The notes: generated from the letters alone by a model not told the origin. 64,000 nucleotides of DNA from an uncultured Paracoccaceae bacterium (GCA_947496605.1 CANMDF010000002.1:620001-684000), one strand, 5' to 3'; positions 26,267-35,075 are shown, numbered from the stretch's first letter. Translations and numbers: made by a program.

Positions 26267-26769
26267 GATGCGACATGCCCTCCTGTCGACAAGCCTTCGG
26301 ATAATAGTTTGCGGGCGCGGTGAATACGGCTCATGACCGTGCCGATGGGAATGTTCAACAGCTCCGATACTTCGCGGTAGCTATACCCTTCTGCACAGAC
26401 AAGCATCAACGGTTGCGACAGATCTCTGTCAAGTTCCGCGACTTTGCCGCGGACCTGTTGGGCGGTCATGACTTCTACAGCGGTATCTTCTGTGCGCAAT
26501 TCATTCGCATCCTCAGCCGGGACTTGGCCCGCACCTTGGCGGGTTTGCCGTTTACGGACTTCGCTGATCCATAAATTACGCACCACCCGAAACATCCAAC
26601 GGTCAAATGGCTGTGCGGGGTCGTATTGCTGCCATTTCTGCAGGGCGTTGGAACAGGCGTCCTGCAACAAATCATCTGCATCGGGACCAGACCGCGTGAG
26701 GCTAAGCGCAAAACGTCGCAAGCGCGGCAAGAGGCCGATCAATTCGGATTTGAATTGGTCTGGGGTCAT
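26263..26769 (-). CDS. ECF-type RNA polymerase sigma factor
   Basis: 168 residues from MTPDQFKSELIGLLPRLRRFALSLTRSGPDADDLLQDACSNAL, a clear region 2 that continues with PFDRWMFRVVRNLWISEVRKR. Region 4 carries the helix-turn-helix SYREVSELLNIPIGTVMSRIHRARKLL. The reading extended to 26949 adds cysteine-rich residues unlike the family, so the ATG at 26769 is chosen. It forms an operon with its anti-sigma factor and is preceded by a small exported protein that may belong to the same regulon. Confidence 0.9.
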   Translation of the reverse strand: MTPDQFKSELIGLLPRLRRFALSLTRSGPDADDLLQDACSNALQKWQQYDPAQPFDRWMFRVVRNLWISEVRKRQTRQGAGQVPAEDANELRTEDTAVEVMTAQQVRGKVAELDRDLSQPLMLVCAEGYSYREVSELLNIPIGTVMSRIHRARKLLSEGLSTGGHVAS

Positions 26770-26883
26770 CACCACCACATTGCTCAGATGAATTACAGCG
26801 CGCTTGCACTCATCACGGATTGAAAGCCTTAGTCGAGATGATGAAGGTTTTCGCAAAAGATGCAATGAATTTAAGAAATGCAT

Positions 26884-26901
26884 GTGGCGGTCTTCCGCCA
26901 C
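26884..26901 (-). other. Perfect 7-bp hairpin between small exported gene and sigma gene
   Basis: GTGGCGG / CCGCCAC pairs around a four-base loop, about 45 bases beyond the small gene's stop and 115 bases before the sigma start. No T-tract follows, so it could be an attenuator, a processing site or an operator. Confidence 0.45.
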
Positions 26902-26945
26902 GCAACACAAGAGAAGTGGGCTGACCCAAGTCTCCTGTCGCGCAA

Positions 26946-27131
26946 TCATTTTAAGGTGCGCCAGAAGCTGCTTGTGCCCTGTTGGTGTGCAATGCGTGTG
27001 AACCCCTCGTCTAAGGTGGTCGAGATCTGTCCTGGCAGGGTTTCAGAGAAGTAGTCGTAAGATGGCATAGAGGTTTCGGTAGAAGCGGCGACAAAGAGGC
27101 TGGCGGCTATTGCGGCGGCGATCAGTTTCAT
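26946..27131 (-). CDS. Small exported protein of unknown function upstream of an ECF sigma operon
   Basis: 61 residues. MKLIAAAIAASLFVAASTE is a good signal peptide, leaving a mature peptide of about 42 residues (SMPSYDYFSETLPGQIS onward) ending SFWRTLK. A GGAGAG ribosome site stands a few bases before the ATG at 27131. No cysteine is present. It lies 176 bases upstream of the sigma gene on the same strand. It might be a sigma-controlled envelope peptide or a signal for the anti-sigma factor. No homologue is recognised. Confidence 0.5.
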   Translation of the reverse strand: MKLIAAAIAASLFVAASTETSMPSYDYFSETLPGQISTTLDEGFTRIAHQQGTSSFWRTLK

Positions 27132-27244
27132 TGGTCTCTCCAATCATAAGCTTTGCTGAGCAGCCATCAGGGCCGCCCTTACAATGCTTACGCATGGAGG
27201 GGGTGTACTATTCTTGGATCGCCAAAAAAATTGCGCTGACGTGT

Positions 27245-28711
27245 TTAGCCGTCAGAGCCGATCATAAAGCAGGTGGTCCCACGTGCCTGCAAACGGCGGC
27301 AGGCAAGGTCTGCGCCTTCGCGGGACAATCCCATAAAGTTCGCGTCAAAGCCGCCAGAGCGTTGCACGACGCGGCGCAGCGATCCATCAAGCGTGCTCAT
27401 CTCGTTCAGGGCGACACGCAGCAGGACCCGTTCTGCGTCATAGCGCGAGTTGTAGCGGCCGACGTTCACGCCCCAATGACGTCCGCCTGACGTCGAAATA
27501 CGTGTGACCACTTCGGGACCAGTGTCTTCAAGTGTGCTTTGCGGTGTGAGTGCTGCGACCTGAGTTTCAGTTGCTGGGCGGGGGACTGGCGTGACTGCTG
27601 GTGGCACGGCGGCGATGACCGGTGCGGCGGTTGGTTCTGCCGCGCCGATAGCTTCGGCAAGTGCTGCATTCACTGAATCCGCGATTGCTGCGTTAATGAT
27701 GTCGGCATCCACAGCGGCGATAAGCACCTCTTCTTGGACGGGTGCGACTGTCGGTCTGGCTGTTGGGCGAATGCTACGTGTGATTAGACCACTGACACGG
27801 ACAACTTTGCCAGGATTTACCTGTCCGACGGTGTTCGCGCTGGTCATCATCGCGGCTGGTGGGTTTGGACGGCGAATGGTGGCACGGGATGGCGCACGGT
27901 TAAAGCCCATGTCCATCAATTCTGTGATCCGTGCATTGCGTGCGGATGTGGATGATCCGCCAAAGACCGTGGCGATCACGCGTTCCTGTCCGCGCTGGGC
28001 AGAGGCCACAAGGTTGAAACCTGCAGCACGCGTGTAGCCCGTTTTGATGCCGTCACCGCCTGCGTAGCTATCAAGCCAGCGGCGGTTCGTGTGCCGCACC
28101 TGTGCAATACCTGCGTCAGCAGAGCGGCGTGAGAACAGGTTATAATATTGAGGAAAGTCGTAGATGACATGGCGGCCAAGCACAGACATGTCGCGTGCTG
28201 TGGACAAGTGACCGGACTGTGTCAGGCCATGCGCGTTGCGGAATGTTGTGTTGCGCATGCCCATGGCGCGGGCAGTGCGGTTCATGCGTGTGGCAAATGC
28301 CTCTTCTGAGCCAGAGATCGCTTCACCGATGGCTGTCGCGGCGTCATTGGCAGATTTGACGGCGGCAGCACGCAACAAGAAACGCAGACGAATGGTTTGG
28401 CCAGAACGCAAGCCTAGCTTGGAAGGCGGCTCGGACGCGGCAAGGCGGCTGATGCGCACCGGCGTATCAAGTGTGATCTCGCCCCGTTCAATCGCTTGGA
28501 AGGCCACATAGAGTGTCATCATTTTGGTAAGCGATGCCGGATGCAACCGTGTATCAGCGTTGCGTGAATGCAAGACCTCGCCCGTGCGCGCATCCATGAC
28601 CATCGCAGCATAAGGTGCCGCGGTGCTGCGCATTGGTGCAACCAGCAAAGATACCAAAAATATACAAAGAAATAGCCCGTGGAGGGCCCACTGTCCCGTA
28701 CGACTTGTCAC
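27245..28711 (-). CDS. D-alanyl-D-alanine carboxypeptidase (peptidase S11) with C-terminal SPOR-like region
   Basis: 488 residues with a signal peptide (LFLCIFLVSLLVAPMRSTA). The S11 active site is complete: SxxK in HPASLTKMM, SxN in VKSANDAAT and KTG in GDGIKTGYTRAAG. A threonine/alanine/proline-rich linker (about residues 280-400) leads to a terminal SPOR-like domain (HWGVNVGRYNSRYDAERVLLRVA), which would bind denuded septal glycan. The enzyme trims pentapeptide stems in the periplasm and may act at division sites. It is monocistronic by position. Confidence 0.92.
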   Translation of the reverse strand: MTSRTGQWALHGLFLCIFLVSLLVAPMRSTAAPYAAMVMDARTGEVLHSRNADTRLHPASLTKMMTLYVAFQAIERGEITLDTPVRISRLAASEPPSKLGLRSGQTIRLRFLLRAAAVKSANDAATAIGEAISGSEEAFATRMNRTARAMGMRNTTFRNAHGLTQSGHLSTARDMSVLGRHVIYDFPQYYNLFSRRSADAGIAQVRHTNRRWLDSYAGGDGIKTGYTRAAGFNLVASAQRGQERVIATVFGGSSTSARNARITELMDMGFNRAPSRATIRRPNPPAAMMTSANTVGQVNPGKVVRVSGLITRSIRPTARPTVAPVQEEVLIAAVDADIINAAIADSVNAALAEAIGAAEPTAAPVIAAVPPAVTPVPRPATETQVAALTPQSTLEDTGPEVVTRISTSGGRHWGVNVGRYNSRYDAERVLLRVALNEMSTLDGSLRRVVQRSGGFDANFMGLSREGADLACRRLQARGTTCFMIGSDG

Positions 28712-29012
28712 GTCGCTTGCCTCATTTTCTGCCTCAGTGACCCCGAATTTTTCCGGTGGTCTTATTGTTATGCAGGGACGCTAGCATAAGTCGGGTTTTC
28801 AGAAAATACCCTAAATTCAAAGACTTTTGCGACGTTTATCGCGCCTTTTGTCTATATCTGGTGAGTGCGATCAAGCGAGCCGCTATATGGGTGATGAATT
28901 CAGTCAAACTCGGCAGATGTTGATTATGATCGCATGGGGTTTTCATGTGCGACCTGTGCCTTATATATAACGCCTATCCAACAAGGCGCACCAAATGCTG
29001 GCAGAGTTTTAC
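28712..29012. other. 301-bp divergent intergenic region between carboxypeptidase and clpS
   Basis: This stretch is AT-richer than its surroundings and must hold the promoters of both flanking genes. An eight-base alternating TA tract near 28970-28980 sits about 35 bases before the clpS start and could contain its -10 element. At 28920 there is TTGAT-N4-ATCGC, a poor FNR-like match that I do not accept. I see no coding potential and no RNA gene. Confidence 0.5.
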
Positions 29013-29336
29013 ATGATGGCTGACAAAAAGGGCGATGACGACGGTGACGTCGGCGTTGTGCTTGAGACGAAGCCAAAGACAAAACGCCCGCCGATGTATA
29101 AGGTGATGATCTTAAACGATGATTTCACTCCGATGGAATTTGTCGTCCATGTGCTAGAACGCTTTTTCGGGCTGTCGCACGCCCAAGCTTTTGAGTTGAT
29201 GTTGACCGTTCACAAGAAGGGTCTTGCTGTTGTTGGTGTGTTTAGTCACGAAATCGCCGAGACAAAGGTTGCGCAAGTTATGGATTTTGCCCAACGTCAC
29301 CAGCACCCTTTGCAATGCACGATGGAGAAAGAATAA
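29013..29336 (+). CDS. clpS: ATP-dependent Clp protease adaptor ClpS
   Basis: 107 residues from [12 protein letters not shown]. The adaptor core is intact: [20 protein letters not shown], the N-degron pocket region [15 protein letters not shown] and [28 protein letters not shown]. ClpS delivers N-end-rule substrates to ClpAP. GGCAGAG about seven bases upstream supports the ATG at 29013 (or 29016). No clpA lies next to it here, though one usually does. Confidence 0.95.
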   Translation: MMADKKGDDDGDVGVVLETKPKTKRPPMYKVMILNDDFTPMEFVVHVLERFFGLSHAQAFELMLTVHKKGLAVVGVFSHEIAETKVAQVMDFAQRHQHPLQCTMEKE

Positions 29337-29360
29337 CGGTTCGCCGTTGTTCGCACCAAG

Positions 29361-30329
29361 ATGTCCCATTCCCGCTTAAGTACCGCCTTAGATGACGGCC
29401 TGATTGCGTTGCCCGATGGCAACATTGCCCTCATGCGTCCGTCTGCGACATATGATGTGTCCGCGCTGCCGCGTGACCGTGTGCAGATTGTCCATGGTTT
29501 TTTCCCGGATGCAGCTGCGTGGCTGGCAGGTGGATATGACGTCACCGAGCAACTGTCCAAAGTTGCGGTCGCCGTTGTGGTGGTGCCTCGTGCCAAAGCG
29601 TTGGCGCGTGCAATGGTGGCAGAGGCCTGCGCCAATGCGGATCTGGTTATAGTCGATGGACAAAAGACCGATGGTGTCGATAGCCTGTTTAAGATGTGCC
29701 GCAAGGCGCTTGGTGCGTTGCCGTCGATCACAAAAGGACATGGCCGCGTTTTCTGGTTTGCATCCACGGATGCATTTGCAGATTGGACAGCACCACCGCC
29801 AGCCAAAGGCCCGCACGGTTATTTTACGACCGCTGGTGTTTTCTCGGATGGTGCAGTTGATGCGGGATCCGCCCTATTGGCCGAGGCTTTGCCGAAAAAG
29901 CTGCCAGCCCGCATGGCGGATTTGGGTGCAGGTTGGGGCTTTCTAGCTGATCCCGTCTTGGCCCGCGACGGGGTCAAATCACTCGATCTGATTGAGGCCG
30001 AAGCCTTGTCCGTGCAATGTGCCAAATTGAATGTAAGCGACCCGCGCGTTGCCTTTCATTGGGGCGATGCCACCCGATTTGAAACAGGCGGCTACGACGG
30101 GATCGTGATGAACCCGCCATTCCATTCCAGCCGCGCTTCTGATCCCAGTCTTGGGCGGGACTTTATTCAGGCCGCGTCGCGCCTGCTGGCCCCTCATGGC
30201 AAGCTTTGGATGGTCGCAAACCGCCATTTGCCTTATGAAGCAACATTGGCCGAATGTTTCCGCAATGTAGACATGATCAGCGGTAATGGTGCATTCAAAG
30301 TGTTCCACGCCAACCGGCCACACCGCTAA
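29361..30329 (+). CDS. Class I methyltransferase, RsmC-like (16S rRNA guanine-N2 type)
   Basis: 322 residues arranged as in RsmC/RlmG: a degenerate N-terminal methylase-like half (about 1-150) and a catalytic C-terminal half. The latter has SAM motif MADLGAGWGFLADPVL and the catalytic NPPFHSS that marks N2-guanine and other base-amino methylases. The central KGPHGYFTTAGVFSDGAVDAGSALL matches the RsmC inter-domain pattern. The likely target is a guanine of 16S rRNA, but the exact position is inferred. It follows clpS by 24 bases. Confidence 0.85.
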   Translation: MSHSRLSTALDDGLIALPDGNIALMRPSATYDVSALPRDRVQIVHGFFPDAAAWLAGGYDVTEQLSKVAVAVVVVPRAKALARAMVAEACANADLVIVDGQKTDGVDSLFKMCRKALGALPSITKGHGRVFWFASTDAFADWTAPPPAKGPHGYFTTAGVFSDGAVDAGSALLAEALPKKLPARMADLGAGWGFLADPVLARDGVKSLDLIEAEALSVQCAKLNVSDPRVAFHWGDATRFETGGYDGIVMNPPFHSSRASDPSLGRDFIQAASRLLAPHGKLWMVANRHLPYEATLAECFRNVDMISGNGAFKVFHANRPHR

Positions 30330-30350
30330 GCGGCCCAAGGGAGAGTTCTG

Positions 30351-31154
30351 ATGTCATTTTCGATTTCCGGAAAGACCGCGATTGTGACGGGTGCCGCCAA
30401 TGGGGTGGGTCTCGCAATTGGACGGCACTTTGCCAAGATGGGCGCCAATGTTGTTTTCGCCGATATGGATGAAAAGGCGCTGTGCCATGAGATTGGCGAA
30501 GAAGCCGACAAGGAAGAAAACATCCGTATGTTCGCAGGTGATTTGCGCAAGAAGCTGACAATTGCCAATTTGCTCTCTGCGACCATTGATGCCTTTGAGC
30601 GCGTGGATATTTTGGTGAATGCATCGCGGCAGGTCATGGAAACCGACCCGCTGGATCCTGATGATAATTCGGTTGAAGAGCTATTGCAGCAAAACGCCAT
30701 GACGGCGCTGCGCGTTAGCCAAGCTGTAGCCCGCCGTATGATCAAACAAGCAGATGGTGCAACGGGAGTGCCGATCGGCTCAATCGTGAACCTCAGTTCC
30801 ATTGCCGCGCGGCGGACACACCCAGACCTGTTGGCATACTCGGTTAGCTCGGCCGCCTCAGATCAGATGACACGTTCGCTGGCTGTGGCCCTTGCCTCGC
30901 ACGGCATTCGCGTCAATGCTGTGGCTTTCGGCAGCGTGATGAGCGCGAGCCTGAAGGGATCGTTGAAAGACCAAGACGACGTGCGCGAGGCGATTGTCGA
31001 TAATACGCCCTTGCACCGGATCGCGAGCCCCGGCGAGGTATCTGATGCCGTTCAATATTTGGCGTCGGACGCATCGGCGTTTGTGACGGGTCAGATCATC
31101 ACAGTCGACGGTGGACGCACCTTGATTGATCCCGCAGCCGTCGCCGCACATTAA
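30351..31154 (+). CDS. SDR-family protein lacking the catalytic lysine
   Basis: 267 residues with an intact nucleotide-binding start (KTAIVTGAANGVGLAIG), serine in VNLSSIAA (S149/S150) and the C-terminal FVTGQIITVDGGRTL. The usual YxxxK is Y163-S-V-S-S167, so the lysine is replaced by serine. The NNAG motif reads N90-A-S-R. The protein can probably bind a dinucleotide, but normal proton relay is unlikely. It may be a regulatory or altered-activity SDR. It follows the RsmC-like gene by 21 bases and is convergent with the small lipoprotein gene. Confidence 0.78.
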   Translation: MSFSISGKTAIVTGAANGVGLAIGRHFAKMGANVVFADMDEKALCHEIGEEADKEENIRMFAGDLRKKLTIANLLSATIDAFERVDILVNASRQVMETDPLDPDDNSVEELLQQNAMTALRVSQAVARRMIKQADGATGVPIGSIVNLSSIAARRTHPDLLAYSVSSAASDQMTRSLAVALASHGIRVNAVAFGSVMSASLKGSLKDQDDVREAIVDNTPLHRIASPGEVSDAVQYLASDASAFVTGQIITVDGGRTLIDPAAVAAH

Positions 31155-31155
31155 C

Positions 31156-31542
31156 CTATTCGGGATTACTGGCGATGCACTGCAAGACCGCTTGGTTAGA
31201 CGCGGTTTGCGTTTGCGCAAAGCGTTCCTCTAAAGACACCAGCTTGGCGCGTTCAGCATTGAGGTCGATGGCAACGGGCACCCGTTTGGTCACCGTGTCC
31301 GTTTCATCGCAACGGAACGTAAAAATCGTATCGTCTTCATTGCGCCCACGGCAGGTGCCACGCACTGTGCGCACCTCTTGACGTTCATCTAATGCGTAAC
31401 CGCGTGCAAGATTGCCCCTTGTTTCATTGATCAGACTACTCAAAACTTTGGTGTCCCGGGTGACCTGATCGATACATTCTTCACGCGGTGTGGCGCAGGC
31501 TGCCATGATGACAAGGGGAAGGACGATGAGGGGGGCACGCAT
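31156..31542 (-). CDS. Small lipoprotein of unknown function
   Basis: 128 residues. MRAPLIVLPLVIMAACATPREEC is a lipoprotein signal with lipobox MAAC. The mature part has four further cysteines (EECIDQ, GTCRGR, FRCDET, LQCIAS), likely in two disulfides, and a helical C-terminus. No named domain. The ATG at 31542 gives a normal leader, while the longer reading reaches into the hemF promoter region. It diverges from hemF and shares with it the FNR-like box. Confidence 0.65.
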   Translation of the reverse strand: MRAPLIVLPLVIMAACATPREECIDQVTRDTKVLSSLINETRGNLARGYALDERQEVRTVRGTCRGRNEDDTIFTFRCDETDTVTKRVPVAIDLNAERAKLVSLEERFAQTQTASNQAVLQCIASNPE

Positions 31543-31555
31543 GTTTGTCTCCGGT

Positions 31556-31569
31556 TTGATCTGGATCAT
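31556..31569. promoter_or_regulatory. FNR/FnrL-type binding site candidate
   Basis: TTGAT-CTGG-ATCAT matches the FNR consensus TTGAT-N4-ATCAA at nine of ten positions. It lies 14 bases before the lipoprotein start and 73 bases before hemF. FnrL controls heme genes in Rhodobacter relatives. The regulation here is inferred. Confidence 0.55.
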
Positions 31570-31641
31570 CGTTGTGTGATGGCTATGGTGCATAAAGACA
31601 AAGATAACATGTTATTCAATATCAGGGGAAACGATCCAAGA

Positions 31642-32520
31642 ATGTCAGACGGGTTTGAGGCGGAAAAACGCAAAGCAGCAGCATGGTTCCGCACATTGCG
31701 CGATGAAATTGTCGCTGCATTTGAAGGGCTGGAAGACAGCTATGAAGGCGGCGGTGATATCGGCCGCTTTGAGGTGACCGAGACGTCACGCACATCTGAT
31801 GATGGCTCTGATGCTGGTGGCGGGCTGATGTCTGTGATGCGCGGCGGCCGTGTGTTTGAAAAAGTCGGCGTGAATGTGTCTGAGGTTTACGGACAATTGG
31901 GTGCTTCTGCGCAAAAGGCGATGGCGGCACGCGGTGTGCCCGGTATGGAAGACGACCCGCGCTTTTGGGCGTCTGGTATTTCGCTGGTCGCACATATGCA
32001 AAATCCACATGCCCCTGCGGTGCATATGAACACGCGCATGTTCTGGACACCCCATGCGTGGTGGTTTGGGGGTGGGTCCGACCTGAACCCATGTATCGAA
32101 TACGATGAAGATACCGCGCATTTTCATGCGACCCAGAAAACGCATCTCGATCCGCATGGAACAGACCTCTATCCCAAACTGAAAGAATGGGCGGACGAAT
32201 ATTTCTACATCCCTCACCGGAATCGCGCGCGCGGTGTTGGTGGTATTTTCATGGATGATCGCAATACCGGCGATTGGGAGGCGGATTTCAAGCTGACCCA
32301 AGACATCGGCAGAGCCTTCTTGCCGGCCTACCTGCCCCTCATTGAAAAGCGCCGCGATACGGCCTGGTCAGACGCCGACAAAGATACCCAGCTCATCCAT
32401 CGTGGTCTCTACGCTGAATATAACTTGGTCTATGATCGCGGAACCAAGTTTGGTCTGGCGACAGGGCATGATGCGAACGCTGTATTAATGAGCCTGCCAC
32501 CTTTGGCAAAGTGGACCTGA
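31642..32520 (+). CDS. hemF: Oxygen-dependent coproporphyrinogen III oxidase
   Basis: 292 residues from MSDGFEAEKRKAAAWFRTL. Every family landmark is present: RGGRVFEKVGVNVSEVYG, HMNTRMFW, WWFGGGSDLNPC, NRARGVGGIFMDD and the C-terminal YDRGTKFGLATGHD. HemF converts coproporphyrinogen III to protoporphyrinogen IX using O2, as a soluble cytoplasmic dimer. The length matches the E. coli enzyme (299). The ATG at 31642 is chosen because the upstream codons from 31576 fall in the promoter region. hemE and hemC are close by. Confidence 0.97.
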   Translation: MSDGFEAEKRKAAAWFRTLRDEIVAAFEGLEDSYEGGGDIGRFEVTETSRTSDDGSDAGGGLMSVMRGGRVFEKVGVNVSEVYGQLGASAQKAMAARGVPGMEDDPRFWASGISLVAHMQNPHAPAVHMNTRMFWTPHAWWFGGGSDLNPCIEYDEDTAHFHATQKTHLDPHGTDLYPKLKEWADEYFYIPHRNRARGVGGIFMDDRNTGDWEADFKLTQDIGRAFLPAYLPLIEKRRDTAWSDADKDTQLIHRGLYAEYNLVYDRGTKFGLATGHDANAVLMSLPPLAKWT

Positions 32521-32521
32521 T

Positions 32522-32908
32522 CTAGTCGACTTTGATAAACCGTGGCCCCTCAATGTCGCGGTCGCTTCTGTTGGCTGGCAGTCCATTCGCACGGGGGGAA
32601 GCGGGCAAAACATAGCCCGCAGCCATCTGCGTGAAGGCAATACGCACCATCAAAGGTGATATGTCGCGGCGTAGCCCGATGGCGATCAGATCATAAGCGC
32701 GTGGGGGTGCGACCGCGACGACCACTTGCGCAACACGCATCATGCGCAGGCCGGGCGGATATCTGATGTCCTCGCTTGTGCCAAGTGCGACATTGTCCGC
32801 CGCTGTCGCAGGAATGAGGAATAGCCAGGCGCAAAGGAACAAAAGGCCTGCACGCATTGTCGCGCGAAACCCGTGGTAGGCCAACCGTAGTGTGAACGGT
32901 AGTTTCAA
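32522..32908 (-). CDS. Small exported protein of unknown function
   Basis: 128 residues. A membrane/signal segment lies at about residues 18-36 (MRAGLLFLCAWLFLIPATA) and the mature part starts near ADNVALG. An alternative ATG at codon 18 would give a standard signal peptide. Later sequence (GLRMMRVAQVVVAVAPPRAYDLIAIGL) is hydrophobic. No cysteine is seen in the mature part. It sits one base from the convergent hemF stop and upstream of hemE on the same strand. No function is proposed. Confidence 0.5.
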   Translation of the reverse strand: MKLPFTLRLAYHGFRATMRAGLLFLCAWLFLIPATAADNVALGTSEDIRYPPGLRMMRVAQVVVAVAPPRAYDLIAIGLRRDISPLMVRIAFTQMAAGYVLPASPRANGLPANRSDRDIEGPRFIKVD

Positions 32909-32958
32909 GCCATGCTCCTTGTTAGCATCGCATAGTCTAACGGTTCATTGCGGCAAAT

Positions 32959-33993
32959 CTAGGACCCGCGCACTGTATCGATCATCAGTTGCACATTCTC
33001 AGGGTCCGCATCGGGTGTAATCCCGTGCCCTAGGTTAAAGATATGTGGGCCACTGGACAGCGCATCGCAAATCCGGCGTGTTTCAGACACTAAAGCGTCG
33101 CCACCTGTGACCATATGCGAAGATTTCAGGTTGCCTTGAACGCAGCCATCTTTTTGGACATGCGCGGCCACCCAAGCAGCATCAACACCATCGTCAACAG
33201 CCACACAATCAGCACCTGTCGCAGCGTGCACACCTGCATAGCTGGTGCCTGCGCCGCGCGGGAACGCGATGACTGGAACGCCAGGATGCTTAGCCTTCAA
33301 TGCTGCTGTGATCTGCTGCATCGGTTTGATTGAATAATTGATGAAATCGTCACCCTGCAGTGATCCTGCCCAGCTATCGAACAGCTTGACGCATTCTGCA
33401 CCAGCATCGATTTGCATAGAAAGGTATTCAATTGTGCCTTCCGTAATCCGCTCTAGCAGACCTTCAAAGACGGCACGGTTTTCGGCCTTGAGTGCATGGG
33501 CGGGGCCTTGGTCGGGTGTGCCTTGGCCGGCGATCATGTAGGTGGCTACGGTCCAAGGGGACCCTGCGAATCCGATCAGTGTCGTTTCATCGGGCAGTTC
33601 TTTGGAGAGAATTTTTACTGTCTCGTAAATCGGATTCAGCGTGTCGTGAATCGCCTCGGTTGGTTTCAGCTTTGCCAGCTCATCTGCCGTTGTAATCGTC
33701 GACAAACGGGGGCCTTCACCGGTCACAAACCACAGGTCGGCACCCAATGCTTGGGGCAACAGCAAAATATCGGCAAAAAGAATCGCCGCATCAAAACCAT
33801 AGCGCCGGATCGGTTGCAATGTGACCTCTGCCGCCAATTCAGGGTTATAGCACAGTGACAGGAAATCCCCAGCTTGGGCCCTTGTGGCCTTATATTCAGG
33901 CAAATAACGCCCTGCTTGACGCATCATCCAAATCGGAGGGGTCGGAAGCGTTTCGCCCGCGAGGGCCCGGAGGATGGTCTTTTGCTGCGCCAT
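32959..33993 (-). CDS. hemE: Uroporphyrinogen decarboxylase
   Basis: 344 residues with the signature [17 protein letters not shown] near the start, the catalytic aspartate in [18 protein letters not shown] and [13 protein letters not shown]. It removes four acetate carboxyls from uroporphyrinogen III to give coproporphyrinogen III, the substrate of HemF. It is divergent from hemC across a 94-base gap. Confidence 0.97.
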   Translation of the reverse strand: MAQQKTILRALAGETLPTPPIWMMRQAGRYLPEYKATRAQAGDFLSLCYNPELAAEVTLQPIRRYGFDAAILFADILLLPQALGADLWFVTGEGPRLSTITTADELAKLKPTEAIHDTLNPIYETVKILSKELPDETTLIGFAGSPWTVATYMIAGQGTPDQGPAHALKAENRAVFEGLLERITEGTIEYLSMQIDAGAECVKLFDSWAGSLQGDDFINYSIKPMQQITAALKAKHPGVPVIAFPRGAGTSYAGVHAATGADCVAVDDGVDAAWVAAHVQKDGCVQGNLKSSHMVTGGDALVSETRRICDALSSGPHIFNLGHGITPDADPENVQLMIDTVRGS

Positions 33994-34051
33994 GAGGTGT
34001 CCTTTTTTATCGCCCCTGTGGTCCCAATTGCAGAAGATGTTGTCAAGGGAG

Positions 34052-34080
34052 TTGTCAGGCTAGGTTGACACGTCTAACAA
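34052..34080 (+). promoter_or_regulatory. Possible sigma-70 promoter of hemC
   Basis: TTGTCA (34052-34057), a 17-base spacer and TAACAA (34075-34080). Transcription would begin almost at the ATG at 34088, implying a leaderless message or use of the ATG at 34100. Based on pattern only. Confidence 0.35.
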
Positions 34081-34087
34081 TCCAAAC

Positions 34088-35023
34088 ATGACACTTTTAA
34101 TGCCCACCCCCGCTTCGCCTTTCAACATTGGAACCCGTGGATCACCGCTTGCACTTGCCCAAGCGCATGAGACACGCGCACGGCTGATGGCCGCGTTTGA
34201 TCTGCCTGAGGATGCTTTCGCTATTTGCGTGATCAAAGTGACCGGTGACGCGATTCAGGATCGCCCGCTGAAAGAGATCGGCGGCAAGGGGCTGTTCACC
34301 CGCGAGATTGAAGAAGCGCTGCTGGATGGGTCGATCGATATCGCGGTCCATTCCATGAAAGACATGCCCGTCGAGCAACCTGGTGGATTGTTGTTGGACA
34401 CCTATCTGCCGCGCGAAGATGTGCGCGATGCGTTCGTGTCGCTGAATGCGAAAGGCCTGAGTGATTTGGCTGAAGGTGCAACCGTCGGCACCTCGTCATT
34501 GCGTCGCAGGTCACAGTTATTGGCCAAACGCCCGGACCTGAATATTGTCGAATTTCGCGGCAACGTCCAAACCCGTCTAAAGAAATTGGGTGATGGGGTC
34601 GCTGAGGCTACCTTCCTTGCGATGGCAGGCCTGAACCGTTTGAACATGACGGATGTGCCGCGCACGGCCGTTGCCCCAGAAGATATGCTGCCCGCTGTGG
34701 CCCAAGGTGCTATCGGGATTGAACGGCGCGGCGACGATAGTCGGGCGGCTGAGATGTTAGAGGCGCTACATGACGGACCTACGGGTCAGCGCCTTGCGGC
34801 AGAACGCACGTTCTTGGCCCATTTGGACGGATCATGTGAAACGCCGATTGGCGCACTTGCAGATCTGGACGGCGGATCTATCCGTTTGCGCGGAGAGATT
34901 TTGCGCACCGATGGGACCGAGGTTTTTGCCGATGACATGAACGGGGCGATTGAAGATGGTGCTGAGATGGGCCGCGCGATGGCAGCAAAACTGCTCGCGC
35001 AGGCGGGACCAGACTTTTTCTAA
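34088..35023 (+). CDS. hemC: Hydroxymethylbilane synthase (porphobilinogen deaminase)
   Basis: 311 residues. Motifs: FNIGTRGSPLALAQAHETR, the substrate-binding IAVHSMKDMPVEQP, GTSSLRRRSQLLAKRPDL, FRGNVQTRL and the dipyrromethane-binding cysteine in DGSCETPIGAL. The enzyme joins four porphobilinogens into hydroxymethylbilane. The start could be 34088 or the ATG four codons later. It forms with hemE and hemF a local heme-synthesis cluster. Confidence 0.97.
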   Translation: MTLLMPTPASPFNIGTRGSPLALAQAHETRARLMAAFDLPEDAFAICVIKVTGDAIQDRPLKEIGGKGLFTREIEEALLDGSIDIAVHSMKDMPVEQPGGLLLDTYLPREDVRDAFVSLNAKGLSDLAEGATVGTSSLRRRSQLLAKRPDLNIVEFRGNVQTRLKKLGDGVAEATFLAMAGLNRLNMTDVPRTAVAPEDMLPAVAQGAIGIERRGDDSRAAEMLEALHDGPTGQRLAAERTFLAHLDGSCETPIGALADLDGGSIRLRGEILRTDGTEVFADDMNGAIEDGAEMGRAMAAKLLAQAGPDFF

Positions 35024-35050
35024 CACGCAAAAGAATTCCGTCTGTCGCTG

Positions 35051-35074
35051 CACTGAAATTATAGAATTTCAGTG
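35051..35074. terminator. Perfect 10-bp hairpin between convergent hemC and FAD-oxidase genes
   Basis: CACTGAAATT / AATTTCAGTG pairs around an ATAG loop, 27 bases after the hemC stop and one base before the opposite stop. There is no T-run, so bidirectional termination is inferred from position. Confidence 0.5.
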
Positions 35075-35075
35075 A

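Noticed and set aside
28920..28933. FNR-like TTGAT-N4-ATCGC upstream of clpS
   Set aside because: Only eight of ten consensus bases match and there is no biological reason to link clpS to FnrL.
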